A DNA stretch of 63,232 nucleotides. Origin: JBAPRR01 sp049281195 (lineage in GTDB: Bacteria; Actinomycetota; Acidimicrobiia; Acidimicrobiales; CAVXTF01). The stretch lies in NCBI GenBank assembly GCA_049281195.1, contig JBAPRR010000455.1, positions 1 through 63,232 of the forward strand, written 5' to 3'. The position numbers and the translations under genes are program-made. The stretch's first letter is position 1; each line of letters starts with the position of its first letter. Shown piece by piece: positions 41,365 through 50,081 of this stretch. The notes below the pieces were generated by a model. That model was not told the DNA's origin, did no database searches, and worked only from the letters and a program-made list of their open reading frames with translations.

Positions 41365-43191
41365 ATGCCAGGGAGTGAACCGACGGGCTCTAACTACGAC
41401 CCGGAGACCGTTCGTGCCAAATACCTCGCCGAGCGCGACAAGCGGCTGATCCCGGGCCGGTCCGATATCCGGGATCTACGGACCGACGAGCACTTCAGGC
41501 GCTACCGTGACGACCCCTTCACTCCTGTAACAGAACGCGACCCGGTCGCAGACGAGGTCGACGTCGTCATCCTGGGCGGTGGGATCGCCGGCGTGACGGT
41601 TGGTGCCAAGCTCCGGCAAGCAGGAGTGGAGCGGATCCGCATCATCGATCTTGCAGGCGGCATCGGCGGCACCTGGTACTGGAACCGGTACCCAGGCGTC
41701 ATGTGCGACGTCGAGTCGTACATGTACCTTCCGTTGCTCGAAGAGCTCGACTACATCCCCACCAGGCGCTACGCCTTCGGGGACGAGATTCTCCATCACC
41801 TGGAATCGGTCGCAGACCGGTTCGACCTCGTCGAAGACGCCCTCTTCCATACAGGGGTCACCCGGGCCGAGTGGCGGGAGTCCGAAGGCCGGTGGCTGAT
41901 CCATACCGATCGTGGTGACGAGATCCGCTGCCGGTGGTACGTGGTCGCCCCCGGGATCCTGAACCTGATGAAGCTTCCGACCATCCCGGGGATGGAGGAC
42001 TTCGCGGGACGTTCGTTCCACACCGCCCGGTGGGATTACGAGTTCACCGGGGGTGGCCCGGGAAAGGTGCCGACGAAGCTGTCCGACAAGGTCGTCGCCA
42101 TGATCGGCACCGGAGCGACAGGAATCCAGTGCGTTCCGCCTCTGGCCGAGTCGTCCAAACACGTCTATATCTTCCAGCGGACTCCGTCGGCGATCGGTGA
42201 ACGTGGGAACCGCCCTACTGATCCGGACTTCGCAACCGGGCTCGAACCGGGGTGGCAGCGGGCCCGTATGGATAACTTCCAATCGGTCATGTTGGGCAAG
42301 CACGTCGAAGTCGACCAGGTCGATGACGGTTGGACCCAGCACTTCGCCGCGGTCCACCATCCTCCGCGAACCAAGGACATGACGTTCGAGGACTTTATGC
42401 GCGGTGCCGAGGAGCTCGACTACGGGATCATGGAAGCTCACCGCCAGCGTGTCGATCAGCTGGTGTCCGACCCGGCGACGGCCGAGATCCTCAAGCCTTA
42501 CTACCGCTACCTGTGCAAGCGCCCATGCTTCCACGACGAGTACCTGCTCGCATTCAACAACCCCAACGTCACGCTCATCGACTGTCCCGGCGGGATCGAG
42601 CGCATCACAGAGACGGGTCCTGTAGTGAACGGCACGCAGTACGAAGTGGACTGCATCATCTACGGCACGGGATTCGAAGCAGAGCTCACACCCCTTTACC
42701 GTCGAGTCGGTCACGAAATAGTCGGCCGCGACGGGATCACGCTCGCGGGCAAGTGGGCTGCCGGAGCAGCGTCTTTATTCGGGATGATGATCCGCGGATT
42801 TCCGAATGCGTTCTTCATGCCCGCGCCCGGGCAGCAGGCCGTCGTCACGGTCAACTACACCCAGCTAGCGGAGTTAGGAGCAGAGTTCGTCGGACGTGCG
42901 GTGGGCCTGATGCAAAAACGGGGTGTCGGGGTGTTCGAGGTGAGCGCCGAAGCCGAAGATGGCTGGACACAGAAGATCGTGGACTCGTTCGTGGACGGAA
43001 GCGCGGTCATGTCCGCCTGCACGCCGTCACGCATAAACAACGAAGGTCACCCCGAGGCGATGAACCCCAGAAACGGCAACTACGGCCGCGGGATGGGCGA
43101 TTTCTTCCGATATCGCGAGGTGCTCGAGCAATGGCTCGAGGCAGCTGACTTCGACGGGCTCGAGCTCAAAGTCTCCTCCACCGCGACGTGA
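41365..43191 (+). CDS. Baeyer-Villiger flavin monooxygenase
   Basis: FAD/NADPH enzyme of 608 residues that inserts oxygen next to a ketone carbonyl. Motifs are the FAD Rossmann VVILGGGIAGVTVGAKLRQA near residues 70-89, the type I BVMO fingerprint FAGRSFHTARWD (F-x-G-x3-H-T-x2-W-D) near 212-223, and the NADPH Rossmann VVAMIGTGATGIQCVPPLAE near 243-262. There is an N-terminal extension, as in the acetophenone monooxygenase group. ATG 41365 is chosen over the earlier ATG 41299, which overlaps the DksA-like gene. The stop overlaps the SDR-fusion start, so the two are coupled. It may start attack on a cyclic or aryl ketone. Confidence 0.93.
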   Translation: MPGSEPTGSNYDPETVRAKYLAERDKRLIPGRSDIRDLRTDEHFRRYRDDPFTPVTERDPVADEVDVVILGGGIAGVTVGAKLRQAGVERIRIIDLAGGIGGTWYWNRYPGVMCDVESYMYLPLLEELDYIPTRRYAFGDEILHHLESVADRFDLVEDALFHTGVTRAEWRESEGRWLIHTDRGDEIRCRWYVVAPGILNLMKLPTIPGMEDFAGRSFHTARWDYEFTGGGPGKVPTKLSDKVVAMIGTGATGIQCVPPLAESSKHVYIFQRTPSAIGERGNRPTDPDFATGLEPGWQRARMDNFQSVMLGKHVEVDQVDDGWTQHFAAVHHPPRTKDMTFEDFMRGAEELDYGIMEAHRQRVDQLVSDPATAEILKPYYRYLCKRPCFHDEYLLAFNNPNVTLIDCPGGIERITETGPVVNGTQYEVDCIIYGTGFEAELTPLYRRVGHEIVGRDGITLAGKWAAGAASLFGMMIRGFPNAFFMPAPGQQAVVTVNYTQLAELGAEFVGRAVGLMQKRGVGVFEVSAEAEDGWTQKIVDSFVDGSAVMSACTPSRINNEGHPEAMNPRNGNYGRGMGDFFRYREVLEQWLEAADFDGLELKVSSTAT

Positions 43192-44822
43192 GCGCACGAC
43201 AGCAGGTCGCCGTTGTAACCGGCGGTGGCGGCGGCATCGGAGCGGCCATTGCCGAGGACCTCGGGCGCACCGGATGGTTCGTCGTGACGCTCGATCCCCT
43301 CGTGACGCTCGACGGATCTGCACAACTGCCTGAACAGCCCGAGACCACTGCGGGGCGCATCATTGCCGCCGGCGGTCACGCGAGGGCGTCGGCCGCATCC
43401 GTCACTGATGCAGAAGCGGTCCGTGCGCTCTTCCACGGGATCTTTGAAGAGCACGGCGCACTCGACGCCGTCATCAACGTTGCCGGCATCACTCGACAGA
43501 CGTTCTTCGGAAAAGGGACGGAGGAGGACTGGCGGGCGGTCCTCCAGGTCCACCTCGGTGGATACCTGAACATCCTGGGGGCAGCACTCCCGTTGATGGC
43601 CACCGCCGGGCGCGGAACCATTCTCGGAGTCACGTCCGGGTCGGGCTGGCGCGCCGCCGACGCGGGTGCGTACAGCTGTGCGAAGCGTGCAGTCGCATCC
43701 CTCACCTGGCAGCTGGGACGGCACGCACCCGTTGGAGTGACCGTGAACGCCATGTCTCCCATCGCCGCAACGCGCATGGTGGCTGCTGCGCTCGAGCGGG
43801 CGCGTCAGGCCGGCAGAACCTCGGGTGGGGGTATTTCCTTCACGACCATGCCGGGCCCCGAAGATCTTGCACCGCTGGCCGCTTATTTCGTCGGTGACGA
43901 TTTCAGTTGGTGCAATGGGAAGGTCCTGTTCGCGGGTGGCTCAGAGGTAGCTGTCATCGACGAGCCTCGTCTGCTCGAGGTCGTGCGAACTGATGGCGTG
44001 TCCTCATTGCCGCGCCTGTTCGAATCGGTCATCCCGCGCGCATTCGTCACCGCGGAAACGAAGCAATCGTCAGAAGGTGGTGGCAATCCCCGCTTCGGCT
44101 CGATATTCGACGAGCCGTCGTCAGCGGCGAGTGATCCGGCGCCACCCCGTGGCTGCGTGATCGTGAGCGACCGACCTCGACTGCAAGCCTCTTTGACGAG
44201 TGCTCTCGAAGCAAGCTCCTTCACATGCCATCCGGTCCATGTTGAACACGGATTTCAACAAGCGGGTCAGGCCCTCGAGGCAATCGCCGAATCGTCCGGA
44301 CCGGTTGACGTGATCGTCGTTGCTATCGCTGGAACTGACCACGATTCCGCTGATGGCTGGGAGCAGATACTGGCCGAGCATTCCGGAATCGTGGAGGGAA
44401 TCCATACAGATGTGTCATGGGCCCGCGCGGCTTCCGACTACAGCGCACACTCCTCACGTCCGGTTCAACTGGTAACCCTCACCGATGCGACCACCTCCGG
44501 CGGCCGCAGCCGGGCTCAGGCCGTCGCCCAGCACGCCCGGGTCTCGGTTGGCGCCACAGAGGGACGCGTCACCGCTTTCTCCGTGAGTCTCGAAGCCCCC
44601 GAAGTGGAATCCGCCCAGCCCGCCAGCGAGCTCGTAGCGCACCTGCTCGGAAATGCCGACCTGTCGACGCTTTCAGGCGCGGAGCTGGTCGTAGGTTCCG
44701 GTTGGATCGGCCTCAGAAGCCATCCGAAGCCGGCAGGAAGCGTCATATACGGCGGACCGGTCATCCCCGATTGGCTCGACGGCACTCTGCGAGAGATCGC
44801 CGCCACCTCTGACCGCGCTTAG
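43188..44822 (+). CDS. SDR fused to a second degenerate SDR-like domain
   Basis: Protein of 544 residues. The N-terminal half (1-260) is an active-looking short-chain dehydrogenase: VVTGGGGGIGAAIAEDLGRT, AVINVAGI, SGSGWRAADAGAYSCAKRAV (Tyr-x3-Lys). The C-terminal half (about 325-540) has a second Rossmann-like pattern (GCVIVSDRPRLQASLTSALE, DVIVVAIAG, QLVTLTDATTSGGRSRAQAV) without the YxxxK dyad, followed by GWIGLRSHPKPAGSVIYGG. GTG 43188 overlaps the BVMO stop by four bases. It may oxidise an alcohol to the BVMO substrate. The second domain may be structural. Confidence 0.85.
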   Translation: MSARQQVAVVTGGGGGIGAAIAEDLGRTGWFVVTLDPLVTLDGSAQLPEQPETTAGRIIAAGGHARASAASVTDAEAVRALFHGIFEEHGALDAVINVAGITRQTFFGKGTEEDWRAVLQVHLGGYLNILGAALPLMATAGRGTILGVTSGSGWRAADAGAYSCAKRAVASLTWQLGRHAPVGVTVNAMSPIAATRMVAAALERARQAGRTSGGGISFTTMPGPEDLAPLAAYFVGDDFSWCNGKVLFAGGSEVAVIDEPRLLEVVRTDGVSSLPRLFESVIPRAFVTAETKQSSEGGGNPRFGSIFDEPSSAASDPAPPRGCVIVSDRPRLQASLTSALEASSFTCHPVHVEHGFQQAGQALEAIAESSGPVDVIVVAIAGTDHDSADGWEQILAEHSGIVEGIHTDVSWARAASDYSAHSSRPVQLVTLTDATTSGGRSRAQAVAQHARVSVGATEGRVTAFSVSLEAPEVESAQPASELVAHLLGNADLSTLSGAELVVGSGWIGLRSHPKPAGSVIYGGPVIPDWLDGTLREIAATSDRA

Positions 44823-44836
44823 TCGACGGAGGCTCG

Positions 44837-45703
44837 ATGACGCCCAGGCCAAGTCGCATCGTCGACGCCCACATTCATCTGTGGGACCCGGCACGCGCCG
44901 ACTGGTATCCGTACATAAGGGCGATCGCGGAGCACGGTGGTGGTGATGCGTCGAGGATGAACCGTCGGTTCGATGTCGACGCGTACAAGAAGGAGACCTC
45001 CGGCTGGAACGTCGAGAAATTCATCAACGTTGCTGCGGCATCGGGTCGAAACTCGATCGAAGAGACGATCGAGCTCGACCGGAAGGCCGATGCCGGTGAC
45101 GGTCCCGATGCGATCATCGGAGGCCTTCCACCAACCGAAACCGTTGCCGAAGCAGTCGAGTTGATCGACAGGCAGATGACGGCGTCGCGGTTCCGCGGGG
45201 TGAGGCCCATGGGTCCACTCGACAAACCATTGCCGCCACGCGAGGTTTTGGACGCACTGACCGAACGGAATCTTGTATTCGAACTCATGACTCATCCGGA
45301 TCAACTCCGGAAGGCCGCGGAGGGCCTTTCCGGATTCGACGATCTGACAGTTGTCGTCGAGCACACCGGATGGCCGCGATCTGACACTGACGAAGAGCGT
45401 TCGCTGTGGGAAGCCGGGATGTCGGCACTGGCCGGACTCGGTGACAACGTCATTTGCAAGCTCTCCGGACTGGCGATGCCCCTCGGGTCCATGAGCACCG
45501 AAGCGCTCGGTCCCTGGCTGGAGTATGCGATCACCGCCTTCGGGGTCGACCGCTGCCTGTTCGCAAGCAACTTTCCCGTCGATGCGAAAGCCGGTACTTT
45601 CGATGAGCTGTACACGACGTTCAGCGAGGTGACCGCGGAGTTCGACCATGTTTCGCGCGACAAGCTCTTCGCAGCCACTGCGGAACGCGTCTACCGGCTA
45701 TGA
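44837..45703 (+). CDS. amidohydrolase_2-family lactonase-like enzyme
   Basis: TIM-barrel hydrolase of 288 residues related to 2-pyrone-4,6-dicarboxylate and fuconolactone hydrolases. The metal-site motif RIVDAHIHLWDPARADWYPY lies at residues 7-26. VVVEHTGWPRSDTDEE supplies a second His, and LFASNFPVDAKAGTFDELY the catalytic Asp region. ATG 44837 follows the SDR gene by 14 bases, and GGAGG (44827-44831) precedes it. A lactonase after a BVMO is chemically logical: Baeyer-Villiger oxidation of a cyclic ketone gives a lactone which this enzyme could open. The substrate is not proven. Confidence 0.9.
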   Translation: MTPRPSRIVDAHIHLWDPARADWYPYIRAIAEHGGGDASRMNRRFDVDAYKKETSGWNVEKFINVAAASGRNSIEETIELDRKADAGDGPDAIIGGLPPTETVAEAVELIDRQMTASRFRGVRPMGPLDKPLPPREVLDALTERNLVFELMTHPDQLRKAAEGLSGFDDLTVVVEHTGWPRSDTDEERSLWEAGMSALAGLGDNVICKLSGLAMPLGSMSTEALGPWLEYAITAFGVDRCLFASNFPVDAKAGTFDELYTTFSEVTAEFDHVSRDKLFAATAERVYRL

Positions 45704-45714
45704 CCCGGAAAAAG

Positions 45715-45726
45715 TACTTTTAGCAG
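45715..45726 (+). promoter_or_regulatory. -10 box for a leaderless DyP transcript
   Basis: TACTTT (45715-45720) lies 6 bases before GTG 45727, without a ribosome-binding site. It suggests a promoter in the 23-base gap between the amidohydrolase and the peroxidase. Confidence 0.4.
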
Positions 45727-46797
45727 GTGACCTCCCCCGAGCCGGTCCGGCTACAGGAACCCCAGGCGGTACTCACCCCGCTCACCGCGGCTGCGATCTT
45801 CCTGGTGGCGACCATCAATCAAGGTGCCGAAGAAGTCGTCCGCGAGCTTTTGGCCGACATTTCGGGTCTCGAACGCACGGTCGGGTTCAGGGTTCCGACA
45901 GCCGGGCTCGCCCTGGTGACAGGTATCGGCTCAGAAGCTTGGGATCGGCTGTTCGCCGGGCCCCGGCCGAAAGAGCTTCACCCGTTCAAAGAGCTCCGTG
46001 GCGAGAAGCATCACGCTCCGTCAACACCGGGAGACCTGCTCTTCCACATTCGCTCCGAGCAGACGGACCTCTCTTTCGAACTCGCCACTCAGATCGCAGA
46101 CCGGCTGGTCGACGCCACATCGGTGGTGGACGAGGTGCACGGGTTCAAGTACTTCGACGACCGCGATCTACTCGGCTTCGTCGACGGGACGGAGAATCCG
46201 ACGGGCGCGGCGGCCGAGGCTGCTGTCACAGTGGGCTCGGAGGACCCGGACTTCACCGGATCGAGCTACGTCATTGTGCAGAAGTATCTGCACAACATGA
46301 AAGGCTGGAATGTCCTGAGCACCGAGGCACAGGAGAATGTCGTGGGCCGGCGTAAGCTTTCGAACGTCGAGCTTGCCGACGATGTTAAGCCCAGCAACTC
46401 CCACGTTGCTCTGAACACGATCATCGATTCCGACGGCACGCAACGCCAGATCCTCCGCGACAACATGGCCTTCGGAAACGTCGGACGGTCCGAGTTCGGA
46501 ACCTTTTTCATCGGATACGCCTCAACGCCGAGCGTCACCGAGAGAATGCTTGAGAACATGTTCATCGGTGATCCCCCCGGCAACTATGACCGGATCCTCG
46601 ACTTTTCGACTGCCGAGACCGGAAGCTTGTTCTTCGTCCCGACCGCAGCCTTCCTCGACGACCTTCCCCCCGCCCCCGGCGACACTCCGACGCTCGTTGA
46701 AGTCGATAGCTCCGCCAATGGATCGGGTTCCCCTCCTAGCGGTCCGAGCGCCGACGGTTCGCTCGGGATCGCCGGATTGAAGGGGCGTTCGGGGTAA
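45727..46797 (+). CDS. dypB: DypB-type dye-decolourising peroxidase with encapsulin-targeting tail
   Basis: Haem peroxidase of 356 residues. GFVDGTENP carries Asp153; SNSHVALN has the proximal His226; QILRDNMAFGN has Arg244 and Asn246. These numbers equal those of Rhodococcus jostii DypB. After residue about 315 a flexible Pro/Ser/Gly-rich linker leads to DGSLGIAGLKGRSG at the C-terminus. This matches the encapsulin cargo-loading signal DGSLGIGSLKG-type of other DyP proteins. GTG 45727 follows a TACTTT box at 6 bases, so the transcript may be leaderless. No encapsulin shell gene is found in the window. DypB enzymes oxidise lignin-like phenols and dyes with H2O2. Confidence 0.92.
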   Translation: MTSPEPVRLQEPQAVLTPLTAAAIFLVATINQGAEEVVRELLADISGLERTVGFRVPTAGLALVTGIGSEAWDRLFAGPRPKELHPFKELRGEKHHAPSTPGDLLFHIRSEQTDLSFELATQIADRLVDATSVVDEVHGFKYFDDRDLLGFVDGTENPTGAAAEAAVTVGSEDPDFTGSSYVIVQKYLHNMKGWNVLSTEAQENVVGRRKLSNVELADDVKPSNSHVALNTIIDSDGTQRQILRDNMAFGNVGRSEFGTFFIGYASTPSVTERMLENMFIGDPPGNYDRILDFSTAETGSLFFVPTAAFLDDLPPAPGDTPTLVEVDSSANGSGSPPSGPSADGSLGIAGLKGRSG

Positions 46798-46806
46798 GCC
46801 GGGAAA

Positions 46807-48108
46807 GTGGAATTCCCTACAAGCGGCTGGATCGGACCGGTGACAGACCCGCGGCCGGGACTTTTGGGGAACGCCGAATGCGATGTGGCGGTGATCGGGG
46901 GCGGGCTGACCGGCATGGTGGCGGCCCTCCGACTGGCCGAACGCGGGATCGACGTATCTGTTCTCGAATCGAAGTTCTGTGGTTGGGGGTCGAGCTCGCG
47001 AAATGCAGGCCACCTCACCCCCACGATCGCCGGTGACCCGCAGGTACTGGCAACCGTTTATCGCCGCCGTGCCCCCGAGCTCATCCGCATGGCAGACAAT
47101 GCCGTGCATTTTGCCGAGAAGATGATCGAGCGCCTCGACATCGAATGTGAGTACGACGCCACGGGGAACGTGTCGGCCGCGTTGACACGAGGACAGCTGA
47201 GACGATCTGAACGAATTGCCCACATACTGCGCAATGCCGGTGGAGAGGTCGATTTCGTGATGGGTAACGAGTGGGGCCTTCCCCCCGCATTTGTCGGCGG
47301 GGTCCTCGAGCGGTCCGGTGGGATCCTGAATCCGGGCAAGCTCGCCCGCGGTGTCCGCGACGTGGTTCTGGCATCGAACGCCAAGGTGTACGAGCAGACC
47401 CCCGTCGAGGTGCTGGACTCCGACAACACGGGAGTCCGTCTCCGGACCCCGTGCGGACAAATCAGAGCAGGGCGGGCACTCCTTGCGACCAACGCTTATA
47501 CCCGCGATCTTTCCTTCGGCCCCGATCGAGTCGTTGCTCCACTGTGGGTCACCCTGGCGGAGACCGAGCCGATCGATGTGGAACGCATCCGTGAGACAGG
47601 ATGGTCGAGTCGCTCGGGTGTTTACACCCAACACCTGATCCTAGAGAACTACCGGCTAACTCCCAGAAATACCATCGTCTTCGGCACGCGCTTCGTCCAG
47701 TCTCCTCATGGTGCGCTGGCCGACCGGCTACCTGATCGAGCGGTGGTCGCCGATCTGATCACCGGTTTCCGTGACCGTTTTCCGACGTTGCACGATGTCG
47801 AAGTTCACACGGCATGGAGTGGATGGATAGCGATGACGCCTTCGTGGCTGCCCGTTGCCGGTGAGGTCTCTCCGAACATCTTTTACGCAATGGGCTACAA
47901 CGGTCACGGCCTGGCCCAGGCTCCTTACCTCGGCACGTTATTGGCAGACAGGATCGCCGGCGACTCCCCGCACGATGACCTCGAGGTGCTGTGGCGAAAA
48001 CGCAAGCGTTTTGCGGCGGCGCCGATGTTCAGCTCTCCGGCGCTGAAGATCGGATGGAAAGTGGACCGGACGTTCGATCGTCTGGCCGAACGTCGGAGTC
48101 CAAAGTGA
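46807..48108 (+). CDS. FAD-dependent oxidoreductase (DAO family)
   Basis: D-amino-acid-oxidase-type flavoprotein of 433 residues. The dinucleotide fold CDVAVIGGGLTGMVAALRLA lies near residues 25-44, the flavin motif SSSRNAGHLTPTIAGDPQVL near 62-81 (SRNAGH type), and the end pattern FYAMGYNGHGLAQAPYLGTL near 359-378. GTG 46807 lies 9 bases after the DyP stop, so they are coupled. The substrate is an amine, amino acid or polyamine. H2O2 made by such an oxidase would be a source for the DyP (inference). Confidence 0.9.
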   Translation: MEFPTSGWIGPVTDPRPGLLGNAECDVAVIGGGLTGMVAALRLAERGIDVSVLESKFCGWGSSSRNAGHLTPTIAGDPQVLATVYRRRAPELIRMADNAVHFAEKMIERLDIECEYDATGNVSAALTRGQLRRSERIAHILRNAGGEVDFVMGNEWGLPPAFVGGVLERSGGILNPGKLARGVRDVVLASNAKVYEQTPVEVLDSDNTGVRLRTPCGQIRAGRALLATNAYTRDLSFGPDRVVAPLWVTLAETEPIDVERIRETGWSSRSGVYTQHLILENYRLTPRNTIVFGTRFVQSPHGALADRLPDRAVVADLITGFRDRFPTLHDVEVHTAWSGWIAMTPSWLPVAGEVSPNIFYAMGYNGHGLAQAPYLGTLLADRIAGDSPHDDLEVLWRKRKRFAAAPMFSSPALKIGWKVDRTFDRLAERRSPK

Positions 48109-48145
48109 CACAATCGCCGAGCTTCAACTCACTGGAGGAACCCGG

Positions 48146-49132
48146 GTGAGCACGATCCTCGTCACAGGCGGAACCGGCCTCACCGGTGCGAACATCTGCG
48201 AGCAACTCATAAGACGCGGCGACAAGGTCCGGACGCTCGTAAGGGACCCACAGCAGGCGGCTGAACTCAGCGCGATCGGTGTCGACCTTGTCCAGGGCGA
48301 CATTGTCAACGCCGACGACGTTCTTAGAGCGGGCGAAGGATGTGAAGCGGCCATCCACACTGCGGCGTTGCTCGGCGGAGCCAGTCAGAACATCGACGAC
48401 TTCCTTGCCGTCAACGTGGTCGGCACCATCAACGTTTTGGATGCAGGCGAATCTCTGGGCATGAGGCGTGTCGTCGCGCTCAGCACGAGCACGTTCTTCG
48501 ATCTCAGCTACCCGGGGCACTACGAAGAAGCTCCCCTGTCGGCCCATCCGTCCGAGGACCCGTATACCGTCACCAAGCTTGCGGCCTTCCGAGCGGTTCA
48601 CGAACGCGCCGCGGCGGGTCAAGACGTTCTCACTTGTCATCCCGGCGCCATATTCGGCCCGAGCCAGGTGGTCCGCAGGGCGCTTCATCCCACCAGCTTC
48701 AACGCAGTTCTTCGCGCAGCCATCCGCGGCCGCATCCCTGCCTATCTGAAATTCCCGGTGTGGTGGGTCGCAGTCTCCGACGTGGCGTCAGGTTCGATCG
48801 CGGCCTTGGATCGAGGCGTGGCCGGGGAGCGTTACTGGCTCACAGGCCGCCCCGAAGACCAGATTTCGACCGCTGCCGGCTGCAACCGTGCCTGCGAGAT
48901 CGCCGGCGTGGAGAACCGCGTTGAAGACCTCGACTACCGCTCCGACCCCGAGCAGCTCACCAAAACGTTCGGCCCGACTCTGATGGCGATCGCCGAGTCG
49001 GCACACAGTGAGGTCCGGACCCCGCGCTCGGTCCCGAATCCGACTTCCGAACGCCTCGGTTACGCCCCTATCAGCCTCGACCAAGGTCTCGCCATGCTGG
49101 TCACGTGGCTTCGTGAGCAGGAAAAGATCTGA
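48146..49132 (+). CDS. NAD-dependent epimerase/dehydratase (extended SDR)
   Basis: Extended SDR of 328 residues. TILVTGGTGLTGANICEQLI carries the TGxxGxxG motif, LVQGDIVNADDVLRAGEGCE the Asp loop, AALLGG the AAxxG site, and TVTK at DPYTVTKLAAFRAV the YxxxK dyad. GPSQVVRRALHPTSFN follows. The family acts on nucleotide sugars, steroids or flavonoid-like ketones. GTG 48146 has GGAGG upstream. It is transcribed with the cluster. It is the epimerase-type member of the COE (carboxymuconolactone decarboxylase, oxidoreductase, epimerase) set linked to ECF41 sigma factors. Confidence 0.9.
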   Translation: MSTILVTGGTGLTGANICEQLIRRGDKVRTLVRDPQQAAELSAIGVDLVQGDIVNADDVLRAGEGCEAAIHTAALLGGASQNIDDFLAVNVVGTINVLDAGESLGMRRVVALSTSTFFDLSYPGHYEEAPLSAHPSEDPYTVTKLAAFRAVHERAAAGQDVLTCHPGAIFGPSQVVRRALHPTSFNAVLRAAIRGRIPAYLKFPVWWVAVSDVASGSIAALDRGVAGERYWLTGRPEDQISTAAGCNRACEIAGVENRVEDLDYRSDPEQLTKTFGPTLMAIAESAHSEVRTPRSVPNPTSERLGYAPISLDQGLAMLVTWLREQEKI

Positions 49133-49157
49133 CCGTGATGAAAGGCCTGGAATAGAC

Positions 49158-49964
49158 GTGGTGCTCGACCCGAATTCGGCCCGGCTCGACGGAATGGTGG
49201 CCGTCATAACCGGTGGTGGTTCCGGCATCGGACGCGGGATCGCCAACGGCATTCACGCCTTCGGCGCAGAGGTGGCTATCTGGGAGCGGGATCCCGATAC
49301 CTCCCGAGCCGCGGCAGATGAAGTCGACGGGCTTTCAGTTCCCACTGATGTGCGCGCCGGAGATCAGGTGGAGAATGCTTTAGCGGCGACGATCGACCGC
49401 TTCGGTACGGTCGACATTCTCGTGAACAACGCTGGTGGCGTTTTCGTCTCACCATTCCTCGAAACGAGCGAGAACGGGTTCGATGCGCTCTACCGCTCAA
49501 ACCTCAAGCACGTTCTTCTTTGCACCAAGGCGGTTGCGAAACACATGGTCGCGGCCGGCCACGGTGGAGCAATCATCAACATCACCTCGATCGAAGGCGT
49601 GCGGGCGGCTCCGATGTTCGCCGCTTACGCCGCCGCCAAGGCTGGAGTGATCAACCTCACGAAAACGCTGGCGCTCGAGCTCGCTCCGCACGACATCCGC
49701 GTCAATGCCATCGCGCCGGACATCACGATCACCGAGAGTCTTCTGGCGTTTGCGCCACCGGCGGCGACGGAGCGTCTGGGTCTCACCGTTCCGTTGGGCC
49801 GTGCCGGTCACGTCGACGAATGCGCAGGAGCCGCCGTCTTTCTTGCATCGCGCCTTTCGAGCTACGTGACCGGACACACCCTGCACGTCGATGGCGGTAC
49901 TGCCGCGTCGATGGGCTGGTATCACCACCCCGGTGACGGGCACTACGTGTACGGCCCTTACTGA
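49158..49964 (+). CDS. classical short-chain dehydrogenase/reductase
   Basis: SDR of 268 residues. GMVAVITGGGSGIGRGIANG is the nucleotide motif, DILVNNAGGVFVSPF the NNAG motif, and AAPMFAAYAAAKAGVINLTK supplies Tyr-x3-Lys. The end SSYVTGHTLHVDGGTAASMG is canonical. GTG 49158 (or GTG 49161) follows the epimerase gene by about 25 bases. It likely uses NAD(P)+ to oxidise or reduce an alcohol/ketone in the cluster pathway. Confidence 0.93.
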   Translation: MVLDPNSARLDGMVAVITGGGSGIGRGIANGIHAFGAEVAIWERDPDTSRAAADEVDGLSVPTDVRAGDQVENALAATIDRFGTVDILVNNAGGVFVSPFLETSENGFDALYRSNLKHVLLCTKAVAKHMVAAGHGGAIINITSIEGVRAAPMFAAYAAAKAGVINLTKTLALELAPHDIRVNAIAPDITITESLLAFAPPAATERLGLTVPLGRAGHVDECAGAAVFLASRLSSYVTGHTLHVDGGTAASMGWYHHPGDGHYVYGPY

Positions 49965-50012
49965 AGCTCGGGCAAGGGTTCAACGCCCGCACCGTCGCAC
50001 GGCGGCGGCCGT

Positions 50013-50039
50013 TGTCACAAAACAGAGCTCTGGCGGGTC
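50013..50039 (+). promoter_or_regulatory. ECF41-type promoter of the carboxymuconolactone decarboxylase-like gene
   Basis: TGTCACA (50013-50019), 16 bases, GGTC (50036-50039). The -35 motif TGTCACA is that of known ECF41 promoters; the -10 differs in one base from CGTC. The gene start at 50082 lies 42 bases downstream. A matching element precedes the sigma gene. Confidence 0.7.
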
Positions 50040-50081
50040 ATACCTGTGACAGAACGAAACGGATCTGACAAGGAGAGACCG

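Noticed and set aside
41476..42714. 412-codon open frame on the reverse strand opposite the BVMO gene
   Set aside because: It is an antisense shadow in high-GC sequence. The plus strand carries unmistakable BVMO motifs, and the reverse frame has no domain or ribosome-binding site.
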